Part shown: positions 32,586-41,191 of the stretch, one piece after another
Layout: each line of letters begins with the position of its first letter
Position numbering within the stretch: position 1 is the first letter of the stretch
Assembly (NCBI RefSeq): GCF_007997155.1
Contig: NZ_VORT01000012.1
Coordinates: 1 to 64,000, forward strand
Direction of reading: 5' to 3'
DNA from: Aequorivita antarctica
Lineage (GTDB): Bacteria > Bacteroidota > Bacteroidia > Flavobacteriales > Flavobacteriaceae
DNA: 64,000 nucleotides
Position numbers and translations under genes: made by a program
Notes under the pieces: generated by a model
Database searches by the model: none
Seen by the model: only the letters and a program-made list of their open reading frames with translations
What the model was told of the DNA's origin: nothing

Positions 32586-35009
32586 TTATTCTTTTATAAC
32601 ACGTAAAACCTTGCTTCCTTTATTGCCCACAGTAACTTTCACAAAATAATTGCCAGCGCTAAAACCAGAAATATCCACTTGCTCTTTATTGCTGGTTCCT
32701 TTGGAAGTAAGCAAAGTCTGCCCAAGCACATTCATAATTTCGATTGAAGAAATTGGAGCTTCGGCTTGAATGTTCAGCATATTGTTTGCAGGATTTGGAT
32801 ACAGTACGATTTTTAAAGTATCAAAATCAGTAACACCCAATACATCAACAAATCTCGTGTAAACAGTATTGGTAACAATCGCAGCATTAAAGTCGAAGTA
32901 AATGTCTGCTTTATTCGCAACTACATCGTCCAATTGAACAGTGCCAAGCGGTTTCACCTTAAAAGCTACAAATCCTTGGCTGCCCTCGGGATCGGAAGTA
33001 GCCGTAGGCAAATTGATATCGTCAAAAATAAAATCAATCGTGGAATTCACCAACTGTGTTTCCATAGCGTGACTGGCATCCAAAACTTTCAGCGTTGTCC
33101 AATCCAACTTTTCATCCAGCGCATCCTGAACTCGGACGTTAATGGCACTGGCTGTCCCCATATTCTGAAAACGCACCACATAATGTAAATATTCATCCAC
33201 ATTCTCAATAAGCACTTGATAGCCTTCCAGCACTTGTTTATCATTAGGGTCAAAACTGTTTACCGCTATTTGGTTTAGCTGAAAAACATTATCATCCGGC
33301 GCGGCATCGCCACTAATAGGATTTACTCTTGCTATAAATGCCAACACATCCCCTTCTTCAACTATCGGTGGTTGTGCAACATCAAAAATCACTTCAATAT
33401 TCCGTATTTCAAAAGGGTTTAAATTGCTGTAATCCCAAGAAATGGTATTTCCGTTAACGGAAGTTTCCGCAGGGGTTGCTTCCACAAAAGTTATCAGCGC
33501 TCCGTCAAAATCCAGTTCCACGTTTCCACTAAGTTGGGTGGTGCCCACGTTTTCATAAACCAGTTTATAACGTGCCTCAAAACCGGGACGGGCAGCGTTT
33601 AATGGCACGAGCGTAACGGCAAGGTCATTGGCTGTGATTGTGGGTGAAATACAAAAATCTGCAATCTCGATTTGGTTAAAACCAACAAACGTATCAACCG
33701 CTTGCGCCGGACTTAACGTAAAATAAGGCGAAAGCCCCAAAACAGTTGTGGTATAAGTATTCTCTGCAACGGTAAGATTATAGTCGCCAATGTTTATAGT
33801 TGTGGTGGCAAAGTTGTTCGTGCCATCCGTGGTGTTTACAAGCAAATTACCAACGCCGGCATCGCCACCATCGCAGCCGTTATTTTCGTCGTCGTATTTT
33901 ACGGTTCCTGTAATATGATTTAGGTCACCATTTGCGATGGAGCAATCTTCAACAAAAGTGGTTAAGGGTGGAATATCTGTAAAGTTTGCGGCGGCGTATT
34001 GGGCATCTTCTACACAGATAAATTGAAGGTTTGGGTTGTTCAATAATGATAAAGTGGGGCTTGAACAACTTCCTCCGAAAACTTCGTTATTGCCGTTTTT
34101 TAGGTTGATATACGTTAAGTTTAAATTATTGATTCCTTCTATCTTACATAAATCAGCATTATTGCTTAAATCGAGTTCTTGAATTAATGTATTAGAAAAT
34201 TTGATTTCTCGTAATAACAAATTCGAAGAAACATCAATATTTGAGATAGGATTGTTTGAAATATGCAACATTGATAAATTAGAATTATTTAAAAGATCAA
34301 TACTTGCAATATCATTATTATTAGCCCATAAAGTAAGAAGATTTGTAATTGAAGTAACGTCTAAAAATTCAATCCGGTTATCATAGCATGATAAAATTGA
34401 TATATTTGGATGCTGGCTCACATTTAAAACGGATATGAAGTTTCTATGGCAAGCCAAATATTCCAATGAAGTATTTTGACTAACGTCTAAATTACTAAGT
34501 TGGGCTTCATAACAATACAGGAGATTGAGATTAGGACATTGAGTTACATTTAAAGAAACCAAAGGATTTTTTTCGCAACTCAACTGCAATAAGTTTATAT
34601 TTTGTGAAAAATCCAATTGTGTTAATTGATTATTAAAACATGTTAGTTGTTCAAGAAGAATATTTTCTGAGAGGTCAAGTCCTGTGATTAAATTATTGGC
34701 ACAACTTAAAGTTATTAAATCTACAATTTGTGAAACATCTAATTCTGTCAATTGATTACCCCCACAAAACAATGCTTGTAATCCAACAAAAGCTTCAATC
34801 CCTGTAAGCCCCTGTATATCTTTATTTTGAACATCTAATAAAGTTACAACCTCCGCCTCACTAACCTGTATCTCCCCATCGCCATTGGTATCTATAACAG
34901 GGTTATGGTTCAACAAAGCATTTTTAAAATTGGCATCGGGTATGTTTACTATCTGCGCACTGGCAAAAAATGAGGTAAGTAGGGTTAGGGTGAGTAGTAG
35001 GTGTTTCAT
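32586..35009 (-). CDS. Secreted leucine-rich-repeat protein with DUF11-like region and T9SS tail
   Basis: The 807-residue protein has a signal peptide (1-18). An EF-hand-like segment (VIDTNGDGEIQVSEAE, about 38-53) precedes about 12 short leucine-rich repeats of 20-21 residues (pattern L..LDVSQN..L..L.C..N, about 60-335). After a Cys-containing linker come beta-sandwich domains (about 360-715), including SFDPNDKQVLEGYQ and LHYVVRFQNMGTASAINVRVQDALD, typical of DUF11/conserved-repeat modules in Bacteroidota exoproteins. The tail starts IVLYPNPANN. A role in adhesion or binding outside the cell is inferred. A 7-bp tandem array lies 15 bases upstream of its start codon. Confidence 0.9.
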   Translation of the reverse strand: MKHLLLTLTLLTSFFASAQIVNIPDANFKNALLNHNPVIDTNGDGEIQVSEAEVVTLLDVQNKDIQGLTGIEAFVGLQALFCGGNQLTELDVSQIVDLITLSCANNLITGLDLSENILLEQLTCFNNQLTQLDFSQNINLLQLSCEKNPLVSLNVTQCPNLNLLYCYEAQLSNLDVSQNTSLEYLACHRNFISVLNVSQHPNISILSCYDNRIEFLDVTSITNLLTLWANNNDIASIDLLNNSNLSMLHISNNPISNIDVSSNLLLREIKFSNTLIQELDLSNNADLCKIEGINNLNLTYINLKNGNNEVFGGSCSSPTLSLLNNPNLQFICVEDAQYAAANFTDIPPLTTFVEDCSIANGDLNHITGTVKYDDENNGCDGGDAGVGNLLVNTTDGTNNFATTTINIGDYNLTVAENTYTTTVLGLSPYFTLSPAQAVDTFVGFNQIEIADFCISPTITANDLAVTLVPLNAARPGFEARYKLVYENVGTTQLSGNVELDFDGALITFVEATPAETSVNGNTISWDYSNLNPFEIRNIEVIFDVAQPPIVEEGDVLAFIARVNPISGDAAPDDNVFQLNQIAVNSFDPNDKQVLEGYQVLIENVDEYLHYVVRFQNMGTASAINVRVQDALDEKLDWTTLKVLDASHAMETQLVNSTIDFIFDDINLPTATSDPEGSQGFVAFKVKPLGTVQLDDVVANKADIYFDFNAAIVTNTVYTRFVDVLGVTDFDTLKIVLYPNPANNMLNIQAEAPISSIEIMNVLGQTLLTSKGTSNKEQVDISGFSAGNYFVKVTVGNKGSKVLRVIKE

Positions 35010-35023
35010 TTTTTTAGTTTTGG

Positions 35024-35044
35024 GTTATGAGTTATGAGTTATGA
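35024..35044. repeat. 7-bp tandem array upstream of the LRR gene
   Basis: Three exact copies of GTTATGA (35024-35044), CTCATAA when read in the gene direction. It ends about 15 bases before the ATG of the minus-strand LRR gene, inside its leader. Confidence 0.75.
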
Positions 35045-35070
35045 GTTTATTGTTTGGGGTTTATTGCTAA

Positions 35071-35095
35071 ACCCTTCGGCTGCGCTCAGGGTGAC
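35071..35095. repeat. REP-like palindrome, variant copy
   Basis: ACCCTTCGGCTGCGCTCAGG followed by GTGAC. The reverse complement contains the core GAGCGCAGCCGA and matches the 49214 copy except T/C at one core position. Confidence 0.65.
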
Positions 35096-35170
35096 AAATC
35101 AATTTCTGTTAACTGCAACTGGATACTGTCACTAAAAACTGATTTGCAATATATAAAATTTTGTTAAAAC

Positions 35171-35350
35171 TAAACGGTTGGTTTAGAAAAAATACCGTTT
35201 AGTCCAACAAGCAAACTCTACAGTAATTGCTAAGCGTGTGTGTTCCCCGCCCTGAAAGAGAGGGGTGGCCCGCCGCGGCGGGTCGGGGTGGGTACACGTG
35301 GTAAAACTAAAAGATCAAACCCCTTCCGTCCCCGACAGAAAAAGTCGGGG
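35171..35350. repeat. Cluster of palindromes
   Basis: Three separate dyads: TAAACGGT/ACCGTTTA (35171-35178 and 35194-35201), CCCGCCGCGGCGGG (35269-35282, perfect), and CCCCGAC/GTCGGGG (35330-35336 and 35344-35350). The middle part is far richer in GC than the surrounding DNA. Confidence 0.6.
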
Positions 35351-35489
35351 CCACCTTCCCCTTAAAGAAAAACCGAACTTTTTGATTTTAAATTTACATA
35401 AGGGAAAGAAGCGCATATTTAAGACATTGCGTAAAAAAGTAACAATATTACTTTCGCAATATTCGCTATCTTTGGGTAAAACGTTTTTG

Positions 35490-35654
35490 TTATGACCACA
35501 ATAAGAATTTTTCTTCCCCAGCTCTAAAGGGAGAAAAAATTCTTAACCGCAGCAAGAACTAAGAAAATCCTTACCCTTTAGGGTTAGGGAAAGAGGATTT
35601 TCGAAATTAGAAGATTAACTCTTAAAAAATAAATTCTCTACTTATGACCACAAT
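35490..35654. mobile_element. 139-bp palindromic insert flanked by a 13-bp direct repeat at the antitoxin start
   Basis: TTATGACCACAAT occurs at 35490-35502 and again at 35642-35654; the second copy includes the ATG of the antitoxin gene. The 139 bases between hold two hairpins: 35503-35519 with 35529-35544, and GAAAATCC/GGATTTTC (35563-35570 and 35595-35602). Translation from the first copy gives only MTTIRIFLPQL before a stop (35525-35527). The arrangement looks like insertion of a small non-autonomous element with target duplication, or a slippage duplication. No transposase is present. Confidence 0.55.
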
Positions 35655-35871
35655 CCATATAGATGAAGAACTGAACTTGGATAAAACCCATTTTAAGACC
35701 ATGGAGGAGTTTCAACTGTATTTAATGATGCAGGAAAAGGAACAGATTAAAGACTATTCTTTGAGCGAGGCGCATAACAAAATAATTGATGATCGCGTTG
35801 CAGAGGCAGATGCCAACCCCGATAATTATGTTACTTACCAAGAATTCAAAGATTCCTTTAAAAAGAAATAA
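35644..35871 (+). CDS. Type II toxin-antitoxin system, antitoxin
   Basis: This 75-residue acidic helical protein begins MTTIHIDEELN, a short beta strand such as ribbon-type antitoxins use for DNA binding. Its second half is the likely toxin-wrapping helix. The sequence does not clearly match RelB, ParD or Phd, so its family is left open. The antitoxin call rests on size, charge and the toxin gene that follows without a gap. The first 11 bases of the gene are repeated 152 bp upstream. Translation was assigned to this second copy because only it opens the full frame. Confidence 0.75.
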   Translation: MTTIHIDEELNLDKTHFKTMEEFQLYLMMQEKEQIKDYSLSEAHNKIIDDRVAEADANPDNYVTYQEFKDSFKKK

Positions 35872-36171
35872 ATGTATCAGTTGCGAATACGGATACTTGC
35901 CCAACAAGAAGCCGATGAAATCTTTGATTATTATGGCAATATTAATTCTACACTCGCTTTGATGTTTTTGGAGGTATTGTACGCCCAGCTCGATGTAATT
36001 TCAGAAAACCCAGAATTGTTCCAATTGAAATATAAAAGTACGCGGGTACGCTATTTAAGAAAGTTTCCTTTTGGAATACATTATAGAATTGTTGATGAAA
36101 GTTTTATCGAAATCCTATCAATAATCCACACCAGCCGCAATCCCGAGATTTGGAAAAAAAGAAAGGATTAA
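35872..36171 (+). CDS. Type II toxin-antitoxin system, RelE/ParE-family toxin
   Basis: The 99-residue protein reads LRIRILAQQEADEIFDYYGNI...FLEVLYAQLDVISENPELFQ...VRYLRKFPFGIHYRIVDE...ILSIIHTSRNPEIW, which is the RelE/ParE fold from first strand to last. The ParE-type pattern (RYLRKFPFGIHYRI, then HTSRNPEIW) favours a gyrase-poisoning ParE over an mRNA-cutting RelE, but this is not certain. Its ATG follows directly on the antitoxin stop (TAAATG), typical of translational coupling. Confidence 0.88.
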   Translation: MYQLRIRILAQQEADEIFDYYGNINSTLALMFLEVLYAQLDVISENPELFQLKYKSTRVRYLRKFPFGIHYRIVDESFIEILSIIHTSRNPEIWKKRKD

Positions 36172-36201
36172 CGATTAACGACTGAAAATTATTTATTTTT
36201 C

Positions 36202-36296
36202 GAATCAAGAATCAAGAATCAAGAATCAAGAATCAAGAATCACGAATCACGAATCACGAATCACGAATCACGAATCACAAACCCCAAACCCCAAAC
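36202..36296. repeat. 7-bp tandem array between toxin and carboxylase genes
   Basis: Five copies of GAATCAA (36202-36236), six of GAATCAC (36237-36278), then two AAACCCC units and a partial one (36279-36296), all in the same 7-base register. It lies between two convergent stop codons and touches the last base of the carboxylase gene. Confidence 0.9.
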
Positions 36297-37939
36297 TACA
36301 CTTGAATAACCCCTAAATTAAAAGCTTTTTCAATAGGCGCATGGTTTGCGGCTTCAATGCCCATAGAAATCCATTTTCGCGTGTCCAGCGGATCTATCAC
36401 TGCATCGGTCCAAATTCTAGAAGCAGCATAATACGGAGAGATCTGTCTGTCATATCTGGCTTTTATTTTATCGAACATTTCTTTTTCATCTTCAGGGGTT
36501 ATAGTTTCACCTTTCTTTTTGAGCGAAGCAGTTTCAATTTGAAGCAATACTTTTGCGGCGCTGTTTCCGCTCATAACCGCTAGTTCCGCACTTGGCCAAG
36601 CTACAATCAATCGTGGATCATAGGCTTTTCCGCACATAGCATAATTTCCGGCACCGTAACTGTTTCCTATTATAATTGTGAATTTTGGAACAACGCTGTT
36701 GCTAACGGCATTTACCATTTTGGCACCGTCTTTAATGATACCGCCGTGCTCGCTTTTACTGCCTACCATAAATCCGGTTACATCCTGTAAAAACACAAGT
36801 GGGATTTTCTTTTGGTTGCAGTTTGCTATAAAACGAGTCGCTTTATCTGCACTGTCGCTATAAATTACACCGCCAAATTGCATTTCACTCGGTTTGGTTT
36901 TGGCCTTTGTAGTTTTTACTAAAGTGCGTTGATTGGCAACAATTCCCACGGCCCAACCGTCTATGCGGGCGTAACCTGTTAATATTGTTTGTCCGTAGCC
37001 TTCTTTGTATTCTTCAAAATCGCTATCGTCCACGAGGCGTTTTATAATTTCGCGCATATCGTATTGTTCTGCACGCGATTTTGGTAGTATTCCGTAAATA
37101 TCTTCTTGTTTTTCCTTTGGCTTTACAGTTTTTTCACGGTTGAAACCGGCTTTGTCAAAATCACCAATTTTGGAAATAATATTTTTTATTTTATTTAAAG
37201 CATCTTTATCATCTTTCGCCTTATAATCGGTTACGCCGCTTACTTCACAATGTGTTGTTGCACCACCAAGTGTTTCATTGTCGATGGTTTCGCCAATTGC
37301 GGCTTTGACTAGATAACTTCCAGCGAGAAAAATGCTCCCGGTTTTGTCAACTATCAAAGCTTCATCGCTCATAATTGGAAGATAGGCGCCGCCGGCCACA
37401 CAACTGCCCATAACGGCGGCAATCTGTGTGATGCCCATGCTGCTCATAACGGCGTTGTTTCTAAAAATTCTTCCGAAGTGTTCCTTATCGGGGAAAATTT
37501 CATCCTGCATAGGTAAATAAACCCCTGCGCTATCCACCAAATAAATAATCGGTAACCGGTTTTCCATAGAAATTTCCTGTGCGCGAAGATTCTTTTTTGC
37601 CGTTATAGGAAACCAAGCGCCCGCTTTTACAGTGGCGTCATTGGCAACAACAATACATTGTTTTCCTTTCACATAACCAATTTTCACAACCACACCGCCA
37701 CTTGGAGCACCGCCTTGTTCCTCGTACATTCCGTCGCCAGCAAAAGCACAGATTTCAATACTCGGTTTATTGGAATCCAGCAAATATGCAATGCGTTCAC
37801 GCGCTGTGAGTTTACCCTGTGCGTGCTGTTTGTCAATTCGTTTTTGGCCACCACCAAGTTTAATTTTTGCCAGTCTGTTCTTTAGGTCGGAAACTAAAAG
37901 TTTATTGTGGTCTTCGTTTTTGTTGAAGTTCAAATCCAT
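36296..37939 (-). CDS. Acyl-CoA carboxylase, carboxyltransferase (beta) subunit
   Basis: The 547-residue protein carries both halves of the carboxyltransferase fold: GKLTARERIAYLLD, FAGDGMYEEQGGAPSGGVV, SAGVYLPMQ, VMGSCVAGGAYLPIMSD (oxyanion Gly-Gly) in the N-half and FLQDVTGFMVG, GNSYGAGNYAMCGKAYDPR in the C-half. The overall match is best to methylcrotonyl- or geranyl-CoA carboxylase beta subunits, but propionyl-CoA carboxylase cannot be excluded. The biotin-carrying alpha subunit is not in this window. Leucine degradation is a plausible pathway (inference). Confidence 0.92.
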   Translation of the reverse strand: MDLNFNKNEDHNKLLVSDLKNRLAKIKLGGGQKRIDKQHAQGKLTARERIAYLLDSNKPSIEICAFAGDGMYEEQGGAPSGGVVVKIGYVKGKQCIVVANDATVKAGAWFPITAKKNLRAQEISMENRLPIIYLVDSAGVYLPMQDEIFPDKEHFGRIFRNNAVMSSMGITQIAAVMGSCVAGGAYLPIMSDEALIVDKTGSIFLAGSYLVKAAIGETIDNETLGGATTHCEVSGVTDYKAKDDKDALNKIKNIISKIGDFDKAGFNREKTVKPKEKQEDIYGILPKSRAEQYDMREIIKRLVDDSDFEEYKEGYGQTILTGYARIDGWAVGIVANQRTLVKTTKAKTKPSEMQFGGVIYSDSADKATRFIANCNQKKIPLVFLQDVTGFMVGSKSEHGGIIKDGAKMVNAVSNSVVPKFTIIIGNSYGAGNYAMCGKAYDPRLIVAWPSAELAVMSGNSAAKVLLQIETASLKKKGETITPEDEKEMFDKIKARYDRQISPYYAASRIWTDAVIDPLDTRKWISMGIEAANHAPIEKAFNLGVIQV

Positions 37940-37986
37940 TGAAAATTTATGTTTGCGCTAAAATACAAAATGCTGCAAAGTTTTGG

Positions 37987-38007
37987 GTTCAAAGTTCAAA
38001 GTTTAAA
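37987..38007. repeat. 7-bp tandem array upstream of the carboxylase gene
   Basis: GTTCAAA-GTTCAAA-GTTTAAA (37987-38007), about 48 bases upstream of the carboxylase start codon on the minus strand. Confidence 0.65.
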
Positions 38008-38146
38008 GCTGATTTATTCAATGTCAATCTTGGTTCTTGTCTCTTGACTCTTTATTCTATTATAGCTATTCGCTATTTTCTTGTCGCTAATTCCTTTAGA
38101 AACTATGACATTTTGTTAACGAAAATCCATTATATATTGCCGATAT

Positions 38147-38176
38147 TTGCTTTTGCGTGTTTTGCGTGTAAATTTG
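38147..38176 (+). promoter_or_regulatory. Bacteroidota-type promoter for the small membrane protein gene
   Basis: TTG (38147-38149), 19 bases, TAAATTTG (38169-38176). This fits the Bacteroidota sigma-factor consensus TTG-N17-23-TAnnTTTG and lies 31 bases before the ATG at 38208. Confidence 0.65.
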
Positions 38177-38207
38177 CAACTTAAAATAAAACAAACAAGA
38201 ATAGACA

Positions 38208-38390
38208 ATGGGAATGAATAAAAATACAGTACTGGCTTGGGCCACTTTTATAATGATTTTTGTAGGTTGTGTCCTTATTGCCTTAGGTGCTTTCCGCTAT
38301 GACGATGTTGCTGGATGGGGCTTTGCTGCCGTGGGCATTGGTTTCTTTGCCATTGCTTGGGTTTTTAATGCTTTAAAAGGAAGGGTTTAA
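38208..38390 (+). CDS. Small conserved membrane protein (CAL67264-like family)
   Basis: The 60-residue protein has two membrane helices (about 9-28 and 38-54) around a short FRYDDVAGWG loop. The pattern WATFIMIFVGCVLIALGAF...GFAAVGIGFFAIAWVFNALKGRV is one I recall from a short flavobacterial membrane protein family. A good promoter lies just upstream. No function is known. Confidence 0.72.
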   Translation: MGMNKNTVLAWATFIMIFVGCVLIALGAFRYDDVAGWGFAAVGIGFFAIAWVFNALKGRV

Positions 38391-38429
38391 TTCAGGTATT
38401 CAGTCTAAATGACCTAATAACCAAATAAC

Positions 38430-38906
38430 TTGTCAGGAAAAAAAGAAATACGCGAACGGCTTGCCAAACATCTCATAGGTGGTGAGGCTTTTATGTCCGT
38501 AACGGAAATGTTGAAGAAAATTTCTTTTGAAGACATCAATACACGACCCGGGAATTTACCGTATTCAATTTATGAATTGTTTTACCATATTGTCTTTGCC
38601 CAAAAGGATATTGTAAAATACACTTGTTCTGACGATTATACAGAACCCAAATGGCCAGATTATTATTGGCCGAAGGAAAAAATATGCAGGAGTGCTGTCG
38701 AATGGGAAACCCTAAAAGCGGAATATACTACAGATCGTGAACGATTGAAAATTTTTCTATTAAAAGAAGAAAATAAACTGATGCAACCTGTAAAGAATGG
38801 AAAGGGAGAACAGACTTTGCTACGTGAAACAATGTTGGTGATTGAGCATAATGCATACCATACTGGGCAGATGATGGTAATTTTAAGGTTGCTAAACCTC
38901 CATTAG
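38430..38906 (+). CDS. DinB-family protein
   Basis: The 158-residue four-helix protein starts at TTG. Three spaced histidines expected for the DinB/YfiT metal site are visible: one in YELFYHIVFAQ, and two in EHNAYHTGQMMVILR. Such proteins are metal-dependent and some act as thiol transferases, including bacillithiol transferases. A bacillithiol deacetylase gene is found at 48255, so a bacillithiol link is possible but is not shown. Confidence 0.85.
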   Translation: MSGKKEIRERLAKHLIGGEAFMSVTEMLKKISFEDINTRPGNLPYSIYELFYHIVFAQKDIVKYTCSDDYTEPKWPDYYWPKEKICRSAVEWETLKAEYTTDRERLKIFLLKEENKLMQPVKNGKGEQTLLRETMLVIEHNAYHTGQMMVILRLLNLH

Positions 38907-38981
38907 TTACGGAACACTTAACCTTTAAAACGCTGAAAAAGGTTGAATTTAAAATGAAACAATTAACGAATTAACAAAAAA

Positions 38982-40673
38982 ATGAGCGACGATAAAAAAG
39001 TAATTTTCTCAATGTCAGGGTTGACCAAAACCTATCAGAGCGCCCAGACCCCAGTTCTAAAAAATATATATTTAAGTTTCTTCTATGGTGCCAAAATTGG
39101 TATCCTCGGTTTAAATGGAAGTGGTAAATCCACTTTATTGCGAATTATTGCTGGCGAAGAAAAAAATTATCAGGGTGATGTGGTCTTTGCTCCAGGTTAT
39201 ACCGTGGGCTATCTTGAACAAGAGCCAAAACTTGATGAGTCAAAAACGGTGCTTGAAGTTGTAAAGGAAGGGGTACAAGAAGTGGTAGATATTCTTGACG
39301 AATACAACAAGATAAATGATATGTTTGGTTTACCTGAAGTTTACGAAAATCCTACAAAAATGGATGAACTGATGGATAAGCAAGCTAAACTTCAGGATAA
39401 AATTGACGCCACAAATGCATGGGAGCTGGACACCAAACTGGAAATTGCGATGGACGCTTTGCGCACTCCAGAACCCAATAAATTAATAAGTGTTCTTTCT
39501 GGTGGTGAAAAAAGAAGGGTCGCGCTTTGTAGATTGCTTTTAAAAGAACCTGATGTATTGTTGCTGGATGAGCCAACAAACCACTTGGATGCCGAAAGCG
39601 TGCATTGGTTGGAACATCACCTTTCAGAGTATAAGGGAACCGTGATTGCAGTAACCCACGATAGATATTTCCTTGATAATGTAGCAGGTTGGATTTTAGA
39701 ATTAGACAGGGGAGAAGGTATTCCTTGGAAAGGTAATTACTCCTCTTGGTTGGATCAAAAATCAAAACGAATGGCACAGGAGCAAAAAACAGCTGGAAAA
39801 CGCCAAAAAACGTTGGAACGAGAATTGGAATGGGTTCGTCAAGGTGCAAAAGGCCGCCAAACAAAGCAAAAAGCACGTTTGCAGAACTATGACAAACTAT
39901 TGAGCCAAGATCAAAAACAACTGGACGAAAAACTGGAAATATACATCCCGAACGGTCCGCGTTTGGGAACCAATGTTATTGAAGCAAAAGGTGTTTCAAA
40001 AGCGTTTGGCGATAAACTGCTTTACGAAGACTTGAATTTTAAATTACCCCAAGCGGGAATCGTTGGAATAATTGGCCCAAACGGCGCTGGTAAGACCACG
40101 ATTTTCAAAATGATTATGGGCGAAGAAGCGCCTGATAAAGGTACGTTTGAAGTGGGTGAAACCGCAAAAATTGCCTACGTGGATCAAGCACATTCAAATA
40201 TAAATCTCGATAAAACTATATGGGAAAACTTCAGCGATAGCCAGGAATTGATTATGATGGGTGGGCGACAAGTGAATTCGAGAGCGTATTTGAGCCGTTT
40301 CAATTTCAGCGGAAGCGAACAGAACAAAAAAGTCTCTATGCTCTCCGGGGGAGAACGAAATAGACTTCACCTTGCAATGACTTTAAAAGAAGAGGGAAAC
40401 GTGCTTTTACTAGATGAGCCAACCAATGACTTGGACGTAAACACGCTTCGTGCCCTTGAGGAAGGTTTGGAAAACTTTGCAGGTTGTGCCGTGGTTATTA
40501 GTCACGACCGTTGGTTTTTGGATAGAGTTTGTACACACATTCTTTCTTTCGAAGGAAATAGTGAAGTGTATTATTTTGAAGGTGGTTTCAGCGAATACGA
40601 AGAAAATAAAAAGAAACGTGTGGGCGGCGATTTAATGCCGAAGCGAATAAAATACAAAAAATTGATACGATAA
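38982..40673 (+). CDS. ettA: Energy-dependent translational throttle protein (ABC-F ATPase)
   Basis: The 563-residue protein has two ABC cassettes. Walker A motifs are GLNGSGKST and GPNGAGKTT, signatures are LSGGEKRRVAL and LSGGERNRLHL, and Walker B motifs are LLLDEPTNHLD and LLLDEPTNDLD. Between them lies the basic P-site tRNA-interaction linker (about 255-310) ending RQTKQKARLQNYDKL. There are no membrane segments. EttA binds the ribosomal E site and gates the first elongation steps in response to energy level. The lipoprotein gene follows after 3 bp. Confidence 0.95.
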   Translation: MSDDKKVIFSMSGLTKTYQSAQTPVLKNIYLSFFYGAKIGILGLNGSGKSTLLRIIAGEEKNYQGDVVFAPGYTVGYLEQEPKLDESKTVLEVVKEGVQEVVDILDEYNKINDMFGLPEVYENPTKMDELMDKQAKLQDKIDATNAWELDTKLEIAMDALRTPEPNKLISVLSGGEKRRVALCRLLLKEPDVLLLDEPTNHLDAESVHWLEHHLSEYKGTVIAVTHDRYFLDNVAGWILELDRGEGIPWKGNYSSWLDQKSKRMAQEQKTAGKRQKTLERELEWVRQGAKGRQTKQKARLQNYDKLLSQDQKQLDEKLEIYIPNGPRLGTNVIEAKGVSKAFGDKLLYEDLNFKLPQAGIVGIIGPNGAGKTTIFKMIMGEEAPDKGTFEVGETAKIAYVDQAHSNINLDKTIWENFSDSQELIMMGGRQVNSRAYLSRFNFSGSEQNKKVSMLSGGERNRLHLAMTLKEEGNVLLLDEPTNDLDVNTLRALEEGLENFAGCAVVISHDRWFLDRVCTHILSFEGNSEVYYFEGGFSEYEENKKKRVGGDLMPKRIKYKKLIR

Positions 40674-40676
40674 GTT

Positions 40677-41120
40677 ATGTTGAAAAATATATTGATACTT
40701 GGTTTATTGATAACAATCTCTTCCTGCGGAAGCAAGAAAACGGCAGTGCAAGCCTCAAAAGATTCCAAAGAAGTGGTTTTGGGTAAAAGCGAAGCTGTTT
40801 CCTATAAAAGCTTAGGGAATGGAGTTGCTTCAATATCATTGCAACTTTTTGAAAATAACACGTTCAAATTTGATTTCAAAAGCATTCCGCAGCCAGACAC
40901 TGATGATAAAACAATTACCATTTCAGAAAAAGGAACTTACACTACGGACGGAAATTGGAAAACCTTAAATTTTAAAAACCCGAAATTTTCATTGGCCTCT
41001 ATTTTTGATGCCAATTATGCTGGTGCGGCAGATTTTAGGGTAATTGATAAAGAAAACGTAAAAATAAATACCGCGAAAAATGCTTTGCCAATTTGGGGCG
41101 TTGTTTGCGAAAAGGAGTAA
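40677..41120 (+). CDS. Putative lipoprotein of unknown function
   Basis: The 147-residue protein has lipobox ISSC (Cys17). The mature part is beta-rich (SLQLFENNTFKFDFKS..., GTYTTDGNWKTLNFKN), similar in feel to small META- or lipocalin-like envelope proteins, but no family was identified. It starts 3 bp after ettA and is followed by a terminator, so it is the last gene of that transcript. Confidence 0.75.
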   Translation: MLKNILILGLLITISSCGSKKTAVQASKDSKEVVLGKSEAVSYKSLGNGVASISLQLFENNTFKFDFKSIPQPDTDDKTITISEKGTYTTDGNWKTLNFKNPKFSLASIFDANYAGAADFRVIDKENVKINTAKNALPIWGVVCEKE

Positions 41121-41138
41121 AAAGTAATATAAAATAAG

Positions 41139-41172
41139 AAATCCCGATTCAAGAACAGAATCGGGATTTTTT
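41139..41172 (+). terminator. Terminator between the ettA operon and the BNR gene
   Basis: AAATCCCGATTC-AAGAACA-GAATCGGGATTT followed by TTT, with an A-rich left side; it probably works in both directions for the two converging units. Confidence 0.87.
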
Positions 41173-41191
41173 AATTTTCAAACTTTGCAAT

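Larger units (their letters stand above)
35010..35643. other. Repeat-rich non-coding island
   Basis: About 630 bases without a credible gene between the divergent LRR and antitoxin genes. In order it holds a 7-bp array (35024), a REP-like palindrome (35071), a hairpin TAAACGGT/ACCGTTTA (35171-35201), a GC-rich block with the perfect palindrome CCCGCCGCGGCGGG (35269-35282), a hairpin CCCCGAC/GTCGGGG (35330-35350), a lone TAnnTTTG box (35467-35474) and the duplicated antitoxin start plus inserted hairpins (35490-35641). The frame at 35265-35495 is not believed to be a gene. Confidence 0.7.

Noticed and set aside
35265-35495. Plus-strand frame of 76 codons in the non-coding island
   Set aside because: It reads through GC-rich palindromes and hairpins, with protein composition set by those repeats.
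36202-36296. Possible CRISPR array
   Set aside because: Units are 7 bp with no spacers, and no cas genes are nearby; it is a plain tandem repeat.
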